DNA of 64,000 bases from Hyparrhenia diplandra (Eukaryota; Streptophyta; Magnoliopsida; Poales; Poaceae): NCBI GenBank assembly GCA_015847255.1, contig JADLZK010007339.1, positions 426,501 to 490,500 on the forward strand, given 5' to 3'. Positions 33,505 through 45,305 of the stretch are shown piece after piece. A program made the translations under genes and the position numbers. Below the pieces are notes generated by a model. It did not search any database. It saw nothing but the letters and a program-made list of their open reading frames with translations, and was not told the DNA's origin. Position 1 is the first letter of the stretch. The number at the start of each line of letters is the position of its first letter.

Positions 33505-34597
33505 ATGGCATCCACCGCCGTGGCGAAGCCAGGGCTCCTCCTCCTGCGCCGGACGGACGGCACCTTCATGGCGGCGCTGCGGTCGCGCTTCCGCGTGCAC
33601 GACTTCTACGCCTCGGGCGCGTCACTGCCCGACTTCCTCGCCGCTGCCGCGGTGGGTCCGACCCCCCGCGCGCCGCGCTCGTGGTGGCAGGCGGCGCCAT
33701 CCTCGTCGACGCCGCGTTCCTGGACGCCGTCCCTCCCTCGGCTGCGTCGTCACCACGGGCGCCGGGGTGGACCACGTCGACCTCGCCCAGTGCGCGCGCC
33801 GCGGCGTCGTCGTGGCCGGTGCGGGCGAGATCTTCTCCGTCGACGTCGCTGACCACGCCGTCGGACTCCTCATCGCCGTGATCCGCTGCGTCGCTGCCGC
33901 AGACCGCTACGTCCGCGCTGGGATCTGGCCCAAGCAAGGGGACTTCCCGCTTACCACCAAGGTTCCATCTCTTTCCTTCTCGGATCTTGGCTTCTTTCCC
34001 TCTTCTTGATTCATCAGCTGAACTTCACATTATCAATTGATTCATCAGCTGAGCGGCAAGCGCGTAGGCATCATCGGTCTGGGCAGCATCGGCTCAAAGA
34101 TCGCCAAGCGTCTGCAGGCATTCGGCTGCGCCATCTCCTACCACTCGAGGACGCCCAAGGCGGCGGCCTCTGTCCCGTACCGCTACTTCGCCGACGTGCA
34201 CGCCCTCGCCGCGGACTCGGACGCTCTGATCGTCGCGTGCGCGCTCAACGACGCGACGCGGGGCATCGTGGGGCGCCGCGTGCTGGACGCGCTGGGCCCG
34301 GACGGCGTCCTGGTGAACATCGCGCGCGGCGGGAACGTGGACGAGCAGGAGCTCATCGCGGCGCTGCAGGAAGGGAGGATCGCCGGCGCCGGTCTCGACG
34401 TATTCCAGAACGAGCCGCATGTGCCGCCGGAGCTGCGGGACATGGACAATGTCGTGCTGACGGCGCATGAGGCGGTGTTCACTGAGGAGTCACAAGCTCA
34501 CCTCCAAGAACTCATGATTGAGAACCTCCAAGCCTTCTTCTCCGGCAAGCCGTTACTGACGCCCGTAGTCCATACCAATAGCATAGCTGATTCATGA
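33505..34597 (+). CDS. HPR3: HPR3-like glyoxylate/hydroxypyruvate reductase, two exons
   Basis: Enzymes of this D-2-hydroxyacid dehydrogenase branch reduce hydroxypyruvate and glyoxylate with NAD(P)H, an accessory photorespiratory step. Exon 1 is 33505..33961 and exon 2 is 34049..34597. The N-terminal half of the substrate domain includes VVTTGAGVDHVDL. The nucleotide-binding fold starts GKRVGIIGLGSIGSKIAKR (GxGxxG). Catalytic residues are visible: Arg in NIARGGNVDE, Glu in GLDVFQNEP and His in LTAHEAVFTEES. Exon 1 is 457 bases, two short of the expected 459. The frame slips once in the C-rich stretch near 33660-33667 and once at 33729-33733 (one C each), after which GAILVDAAFLDAVPSLGC reads through. 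I infer assembly errors. The protein would be about 335 residues. Confidence 0.93.
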
Positions 34598-34953
34598 GAT
34601 GGGTACACTACGAGCTGATTCTGTATATCTGTCATTATTCTGTGCTACCCATTAATTTAGGCATTAGTTGAAGTTCTCATATCTCAAATTATGAATGCAC
34701 ACGAAACAGACAAAACATCCTTTCTGCATTTGCAAGCATTGTACACTAAATGCCCAAACAAAAGTATTATGGACCAATCAATTTCAGTGTGCCCAAACAA
34801 AAGAATTATTATTATCTAACATAATTTCAGTGTGCCTGTCTGCCTGTTATCAAGATGCTTGTAAAAATGTATTCACTATTCACATTCACTGCAATACAAA
34901 AAGTCTGCTGCCCCTATTGTGGTCTGGTTCCTACATGCAAAATCTTTGAATAG
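34598..34953. other. Convergent intergenic region between HPR3 and the PPR gene
   Basis: AT-rich, with the repeated block GTGCCCAAACAAAAG (near 34750 and 34789). It should contain both 3' UTRs. No gene seen. Confidence 0.6.
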
Positions 34954-37416
34954 CTAAATTTCAACACTGCTGTAACCTTGCGCTTTCCGCACTTGATTCT
35001 CAGCCATCTTCCTCCTGGTGTCCTCTGCAGACTGCCAATCTCCATCTTCAGCATAGACGTGCGACAACGACACATATGCATCATCACTGTTTTGAGCCAT
35101 TCTCAAGATCTGTTCTGCTGCAAGCAGACTGAGTTCTTTGTTCCCATGGATCCGATAGCCGTTCATCAGTGACCTCCATACTGCAGGCCATGGCTGGAAC
35201 GGCATTGCGTCGATTACGCCTTTTGCTTCTTCGAGGAGCCCTCTTCGTGCCAGGAGTTCAATCAGGCATGCATAATTGGCTCTTGTCGGATTCATGCCGT
35301 GTGCAGACAGCATGGAGCTGAACAGAAGCTTCCCCTGCTCGACTAGTCCTAGATGGCTGCAAGCTGAGATGACAGCGACGAACGTAGCTAGTGTTGGAGC
35401 CAACTGAAGGTGTGTCATATCTTGGTAGAGGCTGAGGACTTCATGGATCAGACCATGGTTAGCATAAGCTGTCAGCATGGTGTTGTACAGTATGGCGTCC
35501 TGGGTCACTGATGAAACTTCAGTGAAAGCGCTTTTGGCAGCAGTGATATCACCGCATTTTGCATAGGCATCAACCAAGGCACTGGACACACTGAAGTGCT
35601 TTCTCTGCCCTGTCCTGATAACGAGCGAATGGATGCATCTGCACTGCCTAATAATGCAGCGTTTGCACAGGCATTCAAGATGGTACCCAGGATGAACTCA
35701 TCAGGCTCCTCTGAGCTGTCAACTCTGAACAGGTTGAAAACAAAAAGGGCCTCTTTATTCAAGTCACGCTTCACGAATGCAGACATGGTGACTCCCCATG
35801 ACACTAAATCCATCTTGCCAGCGTCCTTGATGATTTTCAGTGGATCTAGAACTAAGCCAAGGGCTACTTTTGCTTTGATAAGTGCAGTCGATACGAACTG
35901 GCATGAAGAAAACCCTTGTTTCAGAACACTTGCGTGGATTTGCTCAAGGTTCCTTGCATCATGATCTTGTTGAAAGGCCGACAAAACAGTTGGATAGGTG
36001 AACTCATCTGGTCTTCCTCCGAAGCAAACCATGCTGCGGAAGAGCCTCATTGCATCTTCAGAACGGCTGTGCAGAGTATAGCCTGCAATAATCTCCTTCC
36101 ATGTCACAATATTTCTGATACTGAGACTACAGAAGAAGCCATAAGCACAGCTGAGCAGCCCACACTGTGATAACATGTTGATGACTGCATTTGCTACAAG
36201 AACATTGTCAGAGTAGCCATGGAGGTAGGCAAGGTCCAAAGATCTGAAGACTGAGGGAGGCGTTCTCTTTAGTGCCACTCAGCCTCAGCATGACAGAGAA
36301 CGTAACTTGGTTTGGTTTGCAGCCATACCGTGACATGTCGACAAAGCATTCCGCAGGTGCCCTCTCGTTCTCATCGTGTGCTTGGCCTGATATCAGTGTT
36401 CCAAGAAACAGTATCCTTCTGCCGAATCTTACCAAAGATATCAACTGCAGTTTCCTTCTGTCCTGCTTTGAAATACATATCCATGAGTGTGTTCGTCACT
36501 GAGGTATTGGACTGAAACACGCTGTGCATGACAAGACCATGAACCTGCCACCCGAAATTCGAGTCGCCGGTGATTGAGGAAGCCTTCAGAGCTGAAATGT
36601 AGGTGAACATATCAGCTGCCATTGCAGAATGATGCATCAGAACCACTGTCCTCGTCGCATCATACCCACGGCCAATGGTGACATATCCCTCCAGCATCGT
36701 GTTCCAGCACGCGGCGTCTCTTGAACCAGAAGCTATGCCTGCAAACACTCGCTCCACAGCAGCGACATGCCCATGCTTGGCATACACCTGCAGCAACGAG
36801 CTCCCCACGCAAGCATTCCCATCCAGGCCAGCTTTGACGGCGAGGCCATGAAGGGAACAGCCAAGCTTCACACCATCCACCACCACCACGGACTGACAGT
36901 GACAGCAAGCGCCGAGGGCGCTGGCGAGAGCGAACTCGTTGGGGCAGAACCCGCTCGTGACCATGGAGGAGAAGATCCCCAGCGCCAGGTCAGGCGCGCC
37001 CCGCGCGCCGCGGCGGACACCATGGCCGTCCAAGTGACGAGGTTGCGGCGCGGCGTTTCGTCGAACACGTCCAGCGCGCTCGCGAGGTCCCCGCGTCTGG
37101 AGTAGTAGATGAGGAGGTGGTTCGCGGTGAAGGTGTCCGTGGAGACGCCGAGCTTTACGGCCGACGCGTGGAGCTGCGAGCCAGTGGACGTGGACTGTGG
37201 CGACGCGGCGGAACTGGGAGACGCAGTGGCGGCAGAGAGGGCTTTCGCGATGGCGAAGGGGTCCCTGCCGGCGGGAGCGACGGCGGCAGCGCTGCAGCTG
37301 CTGCCGCTGGCGAGTGCGGTGAAAGTGGCGGAGGCAAAGGCGGGTTGGAGGAACATCCGTGCAGATGCTCCTGATCTTGCAGGTGGTACCAAGGAGGAAG
37401 CTTTTGCACGGAGCAT
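34954..37416 (-). CDS. Pentatricopeptide repeat protein, PLS class with E domain
   Basis: PLS-type PPR proteins bind single-stranded RNA in mitochondria or plastids, commonly for editing, splicing or stability; the target is unknown. One intronless stretch of 2463 bases from the ATG at 37416 (MLRAKASSLVPPARSG, Arg/Ala/Ser-rich, a plausible organelle transit peptide) to the stop at 34954. Repeats can be read throughout: TANHLLIYYSRRGDLASALDVFD, VGSSLLQVYAKHGHVAAVERVF, TNTLMDMYFKAGQKETAVDIF and LYNTMLTAYANHGLIHEVLSLY. The tail DDAYVSLSHVYAEDGDW-QGYSSVEI is an E-type ending without a DYW domain. The frame changes four times (near 37000, 36380, 36260 and 35595). As the total is still a multiple of three and each piece is conserved, the changes compensate or are assembly indels. 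Confidence 0.9.
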
Positions 37417-37940
37417 CGTCGCCTTGGATTGGCACTAGTTTGCCTGGAGCCTGCCGCCGCCGCGGTCATGGTAGGCCAAGACGCGCGCCATTCGTGAGTG
37501 AAGCCGAAGCGATCGGCAACCCCTGTGGACGTGTGGTTGCTGCCAGAGATTGCCGGTCAATGCCGATATATACTAAGTACACAGTAGTACGGAATTTTTT
37601 TGGGAAAATTGATGCATGCTCAGGCAAATATAATCTGACAATAGATTCATTTCGACTGCACCAAACACCATGGGAAACTCTGAATCCTCATCAAACAGAA
37701 TTATACAGTTACAGAAAACTAAATCCCAGAACTCGACCTCACTCTGTGTTTGCCACCACTTCCATGTTTGAACATGACTGAAGGAAGCACAACACAGGAC
37801 TCTCTCAGGTTGATTCTGATAGTAGAACAACTAAAAAGGACATCAGCTAGCCTTATAAGTATTTATTTTCCGGAAATTAAATCCCAGCTTCTTCATCTTC
37901 ATTAACTGATATTATCTTGCTCAAGGAAACTATGATTCGA
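37417..37940. other. Upstream region of the PPR gene
   Basis: GC-rich to about 37550, then AT-rich. It carries the PPR promoter on the minus strand and the left host flank of the Helitron. No gene seen. Confidence 0.5.
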
Positions 37941-38861
37941 TCTTACTATTACTAATTGGAGGCTCCAACGAGGCTCCACATTACGAAAAGGCTCCACATT
38001 AATTCTCCCCAGGGATTCTAGAAAAAAAAGATAAATGCTATAAATTCTCACGTTAATCGAAAACATCTAGCCATCAAATCAAAAGTATGCAGCCATCTAT
38101 GACCATTAGATTTATCTAGAAAATTACCCACCTCTGCCATTATGAAATAAAAAAAGATTTTGTAAGAAATAAAAACTTCAACCACATAGGGGAGAAAAAA
38201 AAAGGCCGATACTTAACCAGGTAGGGAATATTTCCACCGTTTGCATGCAGTTAGTTATTATATGATTTGTTCGGTGCAAATCCATCCAAGCCATGAACTT
38301 ATTTTGACCGGTTATTAAAATACGGTGAGCACTTTCAAGGATAATTAGTGTGTTAACAAGAATTCTAGATCTAGCCAAATAAAAGATATCAACCCCAAAA
38401 AAAATAGATACACATCTACCGGCCAGGCGCTGCCTTTATATATTAAAATAGATATATGTCTCCAGATTGTTAACCACGTATAAACAGAAAGCCATCTACT
38501 AGCTCATCAATTCATCGTCCATCTTTTCATCTTCCAATAAATAAAGGTAAACAGTGGCAGATTTCCTTCAGTTTATTTTTTTTTGTCAGCCACGATGCAA
38601 TCAGGAAGGCATCTAGATGATCTATTCACCATTTGTTTTTTTTTTTGTACCCTTTCTATTTGTCAACCACAGCGCAATAATCAGGAATCCATCTGCACAA
38701 TGCTCATTCCGTTTTTTTTCATCGCTCACCAAATTCATCATCTATCAACCCAAGGTATGCCCATCTTGCTGAATCCATTTATTACGATATAATCTTTCTC
38801 ATACGATCTACACTAAAAAAAAAAAGAATTATTTAATGGCATCATTGTTGTGTTGTTTCAG

Positions 38862-39015
38862 TGCACAAGTTGTAATAGTCACTGAAACTTTAAGTGAGAT
38901 TAGGCCTGGAAAGAAATTGTGGAAAATCAAAGCACGGGTCACTAGAATATGAGATGCAATCTTGCTTGGTAGTGGTGAACAAGTCAGCCTTGACATGGTC
39001 CTTATTGACCATCAG
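38862..39015 (+). pseudogene. Decayed RPA-like (replication protein A large subunit) exon
   Basis: Bounded by TTTCAG and GTATAA. It reads VVIVTETLSEIRPGKKLWKI, then KARVTRI, a stop, DAILLGSGEQVSLDMVLIDHQ, which matches the start of the first OB fold of plant RPA70-type proteins. The stop at 38950-38952 replaces the Trp of the RIWDA motif. Plant Helitrons often carry RPA-like genes, so this is expected cargo. The downstream exons would have been separated by the gypsy insertion. A possible continuing coding-like piece lies at 52100-52200 (VELIDEKATSHVIAITSTT), not recognised as RPA. Confidence 0.75.
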
Positions 39016-39071
39016 GTATAATACCTTTTCAATGTGTTTGTAATGGCCTTATATTACTTCCATTGTACATG

Positions 39072-39076
39072 CTAAT
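39072..39076. repeat. Target-site duplication, left copy (CTAAT)
   Basis: CTAAT immediately precedes the LTR start TGTCGG and is repeated exactly at 51560-51564 after the LTR end CCGACA. Confidence 0.95.
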
Positions 39077-40426
39077 TGTCGGCGGTTCGAGGAGCGGTGG
39101 GTGCCTCGGGGTGCCGGCAATAAAGAATTTGTAGGCTGCGTGCCTCCTCCCTCGATGGCGTAGCGCAAGGCGGACACGGGGACGCGGCGGTTTATCCCTG
39201 GTTCGGGGCCAACGGGGCCCTACGCCCAGCGGGGGGGTGCGTCACGCTCGTGTTACTCGCGCTCAAAGGTGAGCTGCGCAGATAGGGGTTTCAGCGGTCG
39301 TGTGGGAGAAGCGGTGGAAGTGGTGAGCGGTTTTTCTCGTGTGAACCGGAGTTGAAAGTGGGATTGAGTCGAATCTAGCCGAATCGAACCGAACCCCTTC
39401 TAATGAGTCGAACCCCTTCTAATGGGACATTACTCCCCTTTTATAGGAGAAGGAGAGAGATAATGTTTACATTGGTGGTTGCCTAGGTGGCTAATTCCGA
39501 GGCCGCACGGGCCGCATGTGCGCGTTCGAGGGCGGCTGGCGGCCTGGGCGCCGCTTGAGCGAAGACACGCGTCGCATCCGATGGTGGACGTGCCGCTCCC
39601 CGGCGCGCCCCGAAGGTCCCGCGGAGGCGTCCCTCAGCGATCCGCATGGCGAAGGCCGGTCCCGATGGTTGTTGCCGTGCGCGGTCAAGTGCCCGAGGGT
39701 CCGGCCCTACGTGGCGTTTTGACGGTGTTCGGGAAGTGAACAAGTGTCATCTTGGTTCCGTGCGGGTGGCGTAAAACATGTCCTTTGGTTCAGCATTGCG
39801 TCCCATCGGTCCGGATTGGGGAGGTGATTCGGCAGTCGATTTGGCCGGGTGTAATCGATGGCACCGGTGCCTTGCACGCCACGCGACCGCATTGAATGCG
39901 TGGTTTCCCTCCTCCGGACGGAACCTCCCACGCCCGAGGGTGGGCGACCCGAGACGGGCTAGTTGGGCTGCCATACCCGAGGATGGAGAGCTGGTCTCCC
40001 TCGGGCGAGGCGGAGTTTTTGCGCCCGAGGGTGGTGAGCTAGGCCACCCTCGGACGAATCGGAGATTTCCCCCGGGGCTGGTGAGCTAGGCCAGCCTCGG
40101 GCGAATCGGAGACGCGAGGTCGAGCCCGAGCCATGGTTTGACTGCGGTCGACGTGGAACGCCGTGGTTCGGTAGAGGTCCTTGACCTGGTCCTTCGCGAG
40201 CGTAATAAGCTCTTGTACGTCGTGGTGACTCCATTTGGGCCGCCGTGGGCCGCTCGTGGCTGCCCGTTGCCATGTAAACGTCGTGGCTCAAAGGCCTGGT
40301 CCATCGTTCGTCGGGGCCGTCCCTCCATGCGGGATGATAGCAGGCTGGGTTTTACTGGGCCTTGGCGGGCCGGCAAATTCTCATAGTTTGAGAATGTCTC
40401 GAGGCCCAATACTTTGGTCCCCGACA
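39077..40426 (-). repeat. LTR (3' LTR in the element's orientation)
   Basis: 1350 bases, starting TGTCGGCGG and ending CCGACA on the plus strand. On the minus strand a TATA box (TATAAAAGGGG) is at 39435-39445. An internal array of about 45-55-base units with CCCGAGGGTGGG / GGTGAGCTAGGCCA blocks lies at 39935-40130. Confidence 0.95.
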
Positions 40427-40447
40427 GTAGCCACCGAGCCCCCGAGC
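40427..40447 (-). promoter_or_regulatory. Polypurine-tract region next to the 3' LTR
   Basis: On the minus strand CTCGGGGGCTCGGTGGCTAC directly precedes the LTR start TGTCGGGG. G-rich tracts in this place are typical of grass gypsy elements, here interrupted by pyrimidines. Confidence 0.6.
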
Positions 40448-40449
40448 GA

Positions 40450-41500
40450 GTGAGGACTCGCCCGGGGTTCCGCCGTTCCCGTCGCCTTGTTGTTTCTCGG
40501 GGTGGTTCGTCTACAAGGGGTGCGTGAGCGCACCCGGTTGGTGTAGTTAACCCCGAGGCCTCGAATGGAATGGCGGATTCCTTCGAGGTCTTTTATGTCT
40601 CGCGACGTTGGCAAGACTAAAACAGCTCTTAAATTGCGCTTGTTTGTGCGGAGCGTGTTTGTTTTGCGTGGGCAGCCCGAGGCCGCGCTTATGTGCACAA
40701 GGTCGACTCGGGCCTCCTCGACTTTGATCATACGCTCCTCCGTCGCCCTCCCGGGAGGGAGGAGGAGGGAGACACGTCACAATGCCTCGTAAGCCCGAAT
40801 GTGACGCGTGCTCCGGTGAGCGTTAGCGGTCCTGTTTAAGCGGGGTGCCCGTGCCCTTGCCGGAGCAAGGGTCGGCTATGTGATCCAGATTCACCCCATG
40901 AGAACCGCGGACCGCTTAGCGGATCCCGGGGTTTGGGCGGACCAACCCCGAGGGCACGTAGGCCTCCCACGGATGGGACATCTCTATAAGCAAAGACCCG
41001 CGGGCCTTAAACACGTTCGAGAAATCAGAGCCCGGGGGCCGGGTATAGGCTGGTTGTGCATTTCCCTCCCGTCCACGGCTCGGGTTATCCGAGGGCGTAG
41101 AGAAACCCACGTGGGCCCGGCCCACGGCAACCTCACGGGCGTAGGGTGTGTCGGCCCGAGGCCCGTTTGGTTTTCGCCCGGGCGGGAACCGTCATCGGGC
41201 CGACTTTTGCCCCTTAGGGTCGGGGCGCCCGGGTATGGATGGCCGGGGACGGTTTTACCCACGGCGGGAGACGAAGCGTCTCCACGCGCTTCGAGGCGGC
41301 GTGCTGTTCAAGTCCGATGGGGCGTGGCTCGTGGCTTTCTCGAGGGGGGCGGAGATCGAGGGCTCCGTCAAGGTGCATTAATGCCCTTGGCGGTTCCACC
41401 GCGCCGGGTGAGCCGTTGGATGGCGGTTTTCGTTCCATCATGGGCCGTCCATCCCGGTGAGAGTCGGTTCGATTGATTACCCGGCGGTTCGCCTTCCCTT
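40450..41500. other. Non-coding part of the retrotransposon, promoter side of the antisense gene
   Basis: GC-rich DNA between the polypurine tract and the antisense gene's TATA box, with repeated CCCGAGG/GCCCGAGG motifs. Open frames are compositional and I recognise none. Confidence 0.6.
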
Positions 41501-41502
41501 CC

Positions 41503-41510
41503 CTATAAAT
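41503..41510 (+). promoter_or_regulatory. TATA box of the antisense gene inside the retrotransposon
   Basis: CTATAAAT (in CCCTATAAATATGG) lies about 190 bases upstream of the ATG at 41697, at a normal plant promoter-leader spacing and on the strand opposite to pol. Confidence 0.7.
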
Positions 41511-41696
41511 ATGGGGGGTACGGGCGCGCGGATAGTTGCTCTCCCTTGCTCTTCGCCATCGCCTTCTTGCCTTCTTCTTTGTAGCAATCGGAGATAGAGA
41601 GATAGTGTGGGAGAGATTTAAGGGAGAGATTCACTTGCCTTGCGCTCGTGTGATCGGGGTTGCTAGAGGTTGCCACCCTTCATCTCCCTTTCATCC

Positions 41697-43822
41697 ATGG
41701 CGCGGTCGGGTAGTGGTGACGGCGCGAGGGAGGTGCTCGACCCCGAGCCGTGGCCAAGGTCGACGGCGACAGAGGAGAAACTTCAGCGCTGGTCGAGGAA
41801 GGGATCCTCCGCCCCGCACCGACGAAGAGCGGCCGGGAGTGGATTGCTCCAGATTGGACCGAGGAGGAGCCTAACCCTCGTGGCGGCTACGTGGTGAGCT
41901 CGATGGATCTTCACCGGCGCGGCTTTGGGATGCCGGCGGGTCGGTTCATCCGGGCGATCCTCAACTACTATGAAGTCGAGCTTCACCACCTGCCCCGAAC
42001 TCGATCTCCCGTGCCGCCATCTTCGTCACCCTCTCGTGAGGGATTCCTGGGGATCGAGCCGCATTGGGACCTCTGGTTGTGGTTCTTCAAGACGGACCTT
42101 ACTACTGCGTCAGTGGCGCAGGGCCAGCCACGGAGGGCATTGCGTGTTGGTGGCTGCGCGCTCCAAGTCCGCGCAGAGCCGGTGAAGCCGAACCGAGCTG
42201 ATGGGTACATCCTATCCAAGCTCACCTCCTCGAACAAGGGGTGGCAGGATTGGTGGTTCTACCGCAACGATGGGAACGCGCTTCCAGCGTACACCGGGCG
42301 GGTCCTCAAGCATCGCCGTAGAAGTGGGGCAGGGTCCCCCCGGGAGGAGGATCACCGTCGGTTGGAAGGCCCGAGGCGGCGGTTCTGCGGCTCCGGGGGA
42401 AGGAGGTGAATGTTGCCGCCGTGGTTGCCGCCTTTCATCGACGTCGATTCTTTGCCGTTGATGGCTCGCCCCTTGCTCATGTGCAAGATGGTGCCCGATG
42501 CCGACGGTCTTGATGCGTCTTGCGGATGTCGCCTTACGCTTCCACCGATGGCCCGGCCAAGAGGGTGAGGGAGGCGTTGGGGTCCAACACCCCGACACAT
42601 ATCCCCGAAATTCCCATGCGCCCTGACCGAGGGTATATCTCCCTGGTAAGTACTTCCTGGCTTCGGTGTCCTTGCTTTGCTTCGGTGCATTGTTGCCATG
42701 GCGGTTCTCACTTTTTCCTCCTCACAGGGTCGTTTCAACTACCGGGACTCCCCTCCCCGTGCAGATTTGGACGCCGACCGCCGCCGGGCGAACCGTGCTC
42801 GGAACGAGCTGTAGAGGCCCAGAGCGATCGAAGAAGGAGGAGAAGAAGAAGAGGAATGTGGCTCGCGAGAAGCGCCGGGTCGAGCAACGGGCGGGGTGAG
42901 TCGCCCGATACCCGACTACCGAGGAGGACGACAACCCGGAGGATGAGTTCTATGTGAACTCGGCGTCGATGACGACGTGGCAGCTCCCGGATAGACCGAG
43001 CCATGGGGTTCCGACCCGGTCGGGGCTCCAAAGACGAGCCCGAGCCCCGAGCCCGAGACGTCGGGAACGGGGGCACCCGTGTGCCCGAGGGTTCCTCCGG
43101 CCGAGTCCTCGGGACCATTGGTGTTGGTCACGCCGGCACCTCGGGCGTCGAGGGCGAGGCCCGAAGGGAAGAACCGACGCCTCCCGCCACGAGAACCTCG
43201 GCGTCGCGGCACGGCACGGGGACGAGCCGGCGACTGCCCCGATCCGGCCCAGCAGACGGCGTAGCGGGGGAGACGGCGCGGCGTCAAGTGCGACGCCGAG
43301 GTCGCAGCCATCCCGAGCCTCGTCGCCGAGGGCGATACATACCTCGGCTTCGTGAGTTTCGTTTTGCCTTTGCAATCTTGATTTTCTCCCGGCGTATGGT
43401 TGCCTTGTTTTGACGATATCTTCGGGCCTTAGGAAAAGGGGGCCGCTTCGTTGCTTCCGCACCCCAAGAAAGCCCCCGAAGGCTAGCGCTCAATCCTCCG
43501 TCGGCCGGTTGCAACCGGGGGCCGGGTGAAGATTCCTCATGGCCCGCGTCGAGTCCCCCGGTGGCGCCGACCCGAGCCCCAGTGGGGTCGGTCCCTGCAC
43601 CCGATCGCCGAGGCCGCGCCCGAGGCGGACAGCCCATGGCGGCGATGGTGGGTTGGCTGCCCGGCCGATGGTGATCGGCACGAGGACTTGGTCGCGCCCA
43701 CGGGACACCAGGCCGGTGCCGGAGCAAGTGGCGCCGCCCGAGGGAGGTCGTGCCGCCGCCCACCCCGAGGAGGCGGTCCCCCTTTGTTCGAGTTCTCGCA
43801 AGAGGAGCTCTTCGACTTCTAG
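41697..43822 (+). pseudogene. Antisense extra gene of the gypsy element (Transposase_28-like, PF04195)
   Basis: The ATG at 41697 (TCCATGGCG) opens MARSGSGDGAREVLDPEP. After a one-base frame change near 41775-41785 it continues ALVEEGILRPAPTKSG and then GYVVSSMDLHRRGFGMPAGR and FLGIEPHWDLW, the hallmark of the plant family annotated as putative gypsy-type transposon. Exon 1 ends at a good donor (CTG/GTAAGT, 42645). Exon 2 begins after CTCACAG at 42728 (GRFNYRDSPPRADLDADR), and later exons are plausible (donor near 43352). The last frame ends FEFSQEELFDF with TAG at 43820-43822. Its function is unknown. Extra antisense ORFs at this place are known in plant Tat-lineage elements. Several frame breaks are present. 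Confidence 0.8.
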
Positions 43823-43830
43823 TGCGGAAT

Positions 43831-45305
43831 TTAAGGGTAGAAGCGACGTAGCTGTTCTATGTTCCAAGCGTTGGAGTAGATTTCGCCCTTCTCGTTCTTA
43901 AGCTTGTAGGTCCCGGGCCTTAGTACTTCTGGGCGATGAAGTAAGGCCCTTCCCATGGTGGCGTGAGTTTGTGACGCCCTTTGTTATCGTTTTTCAGCCC
44001 GAGCACGAGGTCGTTGACTTGGAGCTCCCGAGGTTTCGGCCGCTTGGCGTGATATTTGCGCCAGAGCCGGGCCGATATCTCACCGAGTGCGTGAGCGCAA
44101 CGTCTCGGGCCTCGTCAACTTGGTTTATGGAGTCTTGCCTCGCTTTCGGCTGGTTGCCTTGCTCGGTGTACGCTCGCAGCCTTGGGGACCCGTATTCTAT
44201 GTCGTGGGCGGGATTGCCTCGGCCCCATAGACTAGAAAGAACGGGCCGAATCCCGTGGCTCGGCTCTTCGTCGATTCAAGGCTCCATAGAACCGATGGCA
44301 GCTCCCGGTACCACCTCTTGCCGCACTTGGTTCAGGTGATTGAAAATTTCGGCTTGAGCCCTTGCGGGGATCATGCCGTTGGCACGCTCCACTTGACCGT
44401 TGGTCTTGGGTGAGCTACGGCCGAGGTATCGACCCGGATGCCATAGTCGTCACAAAAGTCAAGGAATTTCTTCCCCACGGTTGGTTCCGTTGTCCGTGAT
44501 GATGGAGTTCGGGACTCAAACGGAGATGATATCCTCAAAGAATTTCACCGTTTTCCCCGTGTGAGGGTTCACCACGGGTCGGGCTTCAATCCATTTGGAG
44601 AACTTGTCGATGGCGACTAGGACATGAGTGTGTCCTCCGGGCGCCCTTTTCGGGGGTCCAATCATGCCGAGTCCCCACACTCGCAAATGGCCACGTAAGT
44701 GGTATGGTTTGCAGTGCTTGAGCTGGGAGATGCGTCCCGCCGGCGTAGAATTGGCATTCCTTGCGAATACGCACGACTTGATTTGCGTCGCGTACGCCGG
44801 GGCCAGAGAAGCCTTGCTCGAAGACTTTACCGACTAGCGTCCCCGGGCGGCGTGGTGACCGCACTCCCTCGGTGTGTGTGTCTTCGAGCAATTCTTTGCC
44901 TTCACCGAGGGTATGCATCGCATGTACACTCGAGGCTCCTCTCTTGTAGAGTTCCTTTTTTCTCCAATTAGCGCAAAGGACTTGGCCCTTCGGGCCAAGC
45001 TGGCGGGCTTCGGTCTTGTCCTCGGGCAGCTCATCTCGGATGAGGTACTCCAACGGCTTCCTCCGTCGAACCGGGTCGACCGCCATTGCTTCGGGCGTGG
45101 CTTGTCCCGGGCGCCTTCTTGAGCCCCCGAGGGTATTTCCAAGGGTATGTACTTGACCGAGGGTTCGTTGAGATCTCGGGTAAGCACGTTTGGGGAAGCG
45201 TACCTCGGGTTGTTGCGACCTTGGCAAGCTCATCCGTGGCCTCATTATAACGCCGGGTATGTGTTTGTGCTCGAGTCCATGGAATTTTTCCTCCGGCTTG
45301 CGCAC
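43831..45305 (-). pseudogene. Integrase region of pol, frameshifted
   Basis: Reads on the minus strand ELYKRGASSVHAMHTL, then KELLEDTHTEG with the zinc-binding part, VVRIRKECQFYAGGTHLPAQ (the Cys pair of the HHCC finger is partly lost), PLTWPFASVG and VPNSIITDNGTN of the catalytic core. The C-terminus reads EVLRPGTYKLKNEKGEIYSN and ends QLRRFYP with TAA at 43833-43831. No chromodomain follows. At least three frame changes break it. Confidence 0.85.

Noticed and set aside
33394..33937. Minus-strand frames across HPR3 exon 1
   Set aside because: HPR3 conservation, with the catalytic domain on the plus strand, explains the region.
39935..40130. CRISPR-like or satellite array inside the LTR
   Set aside because: The units are irregular and imperfect, present in both LTRs, and belong to the retrotransposon; CRISPR does not occur in plants.
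40880..41476. 198-codon plus-strand frame inside the retrotransposon
   Set aside because: It lies before the TATA box of the antisense gene, has no family resemblance, and is typical of long chance frames in GC-rich DNA.
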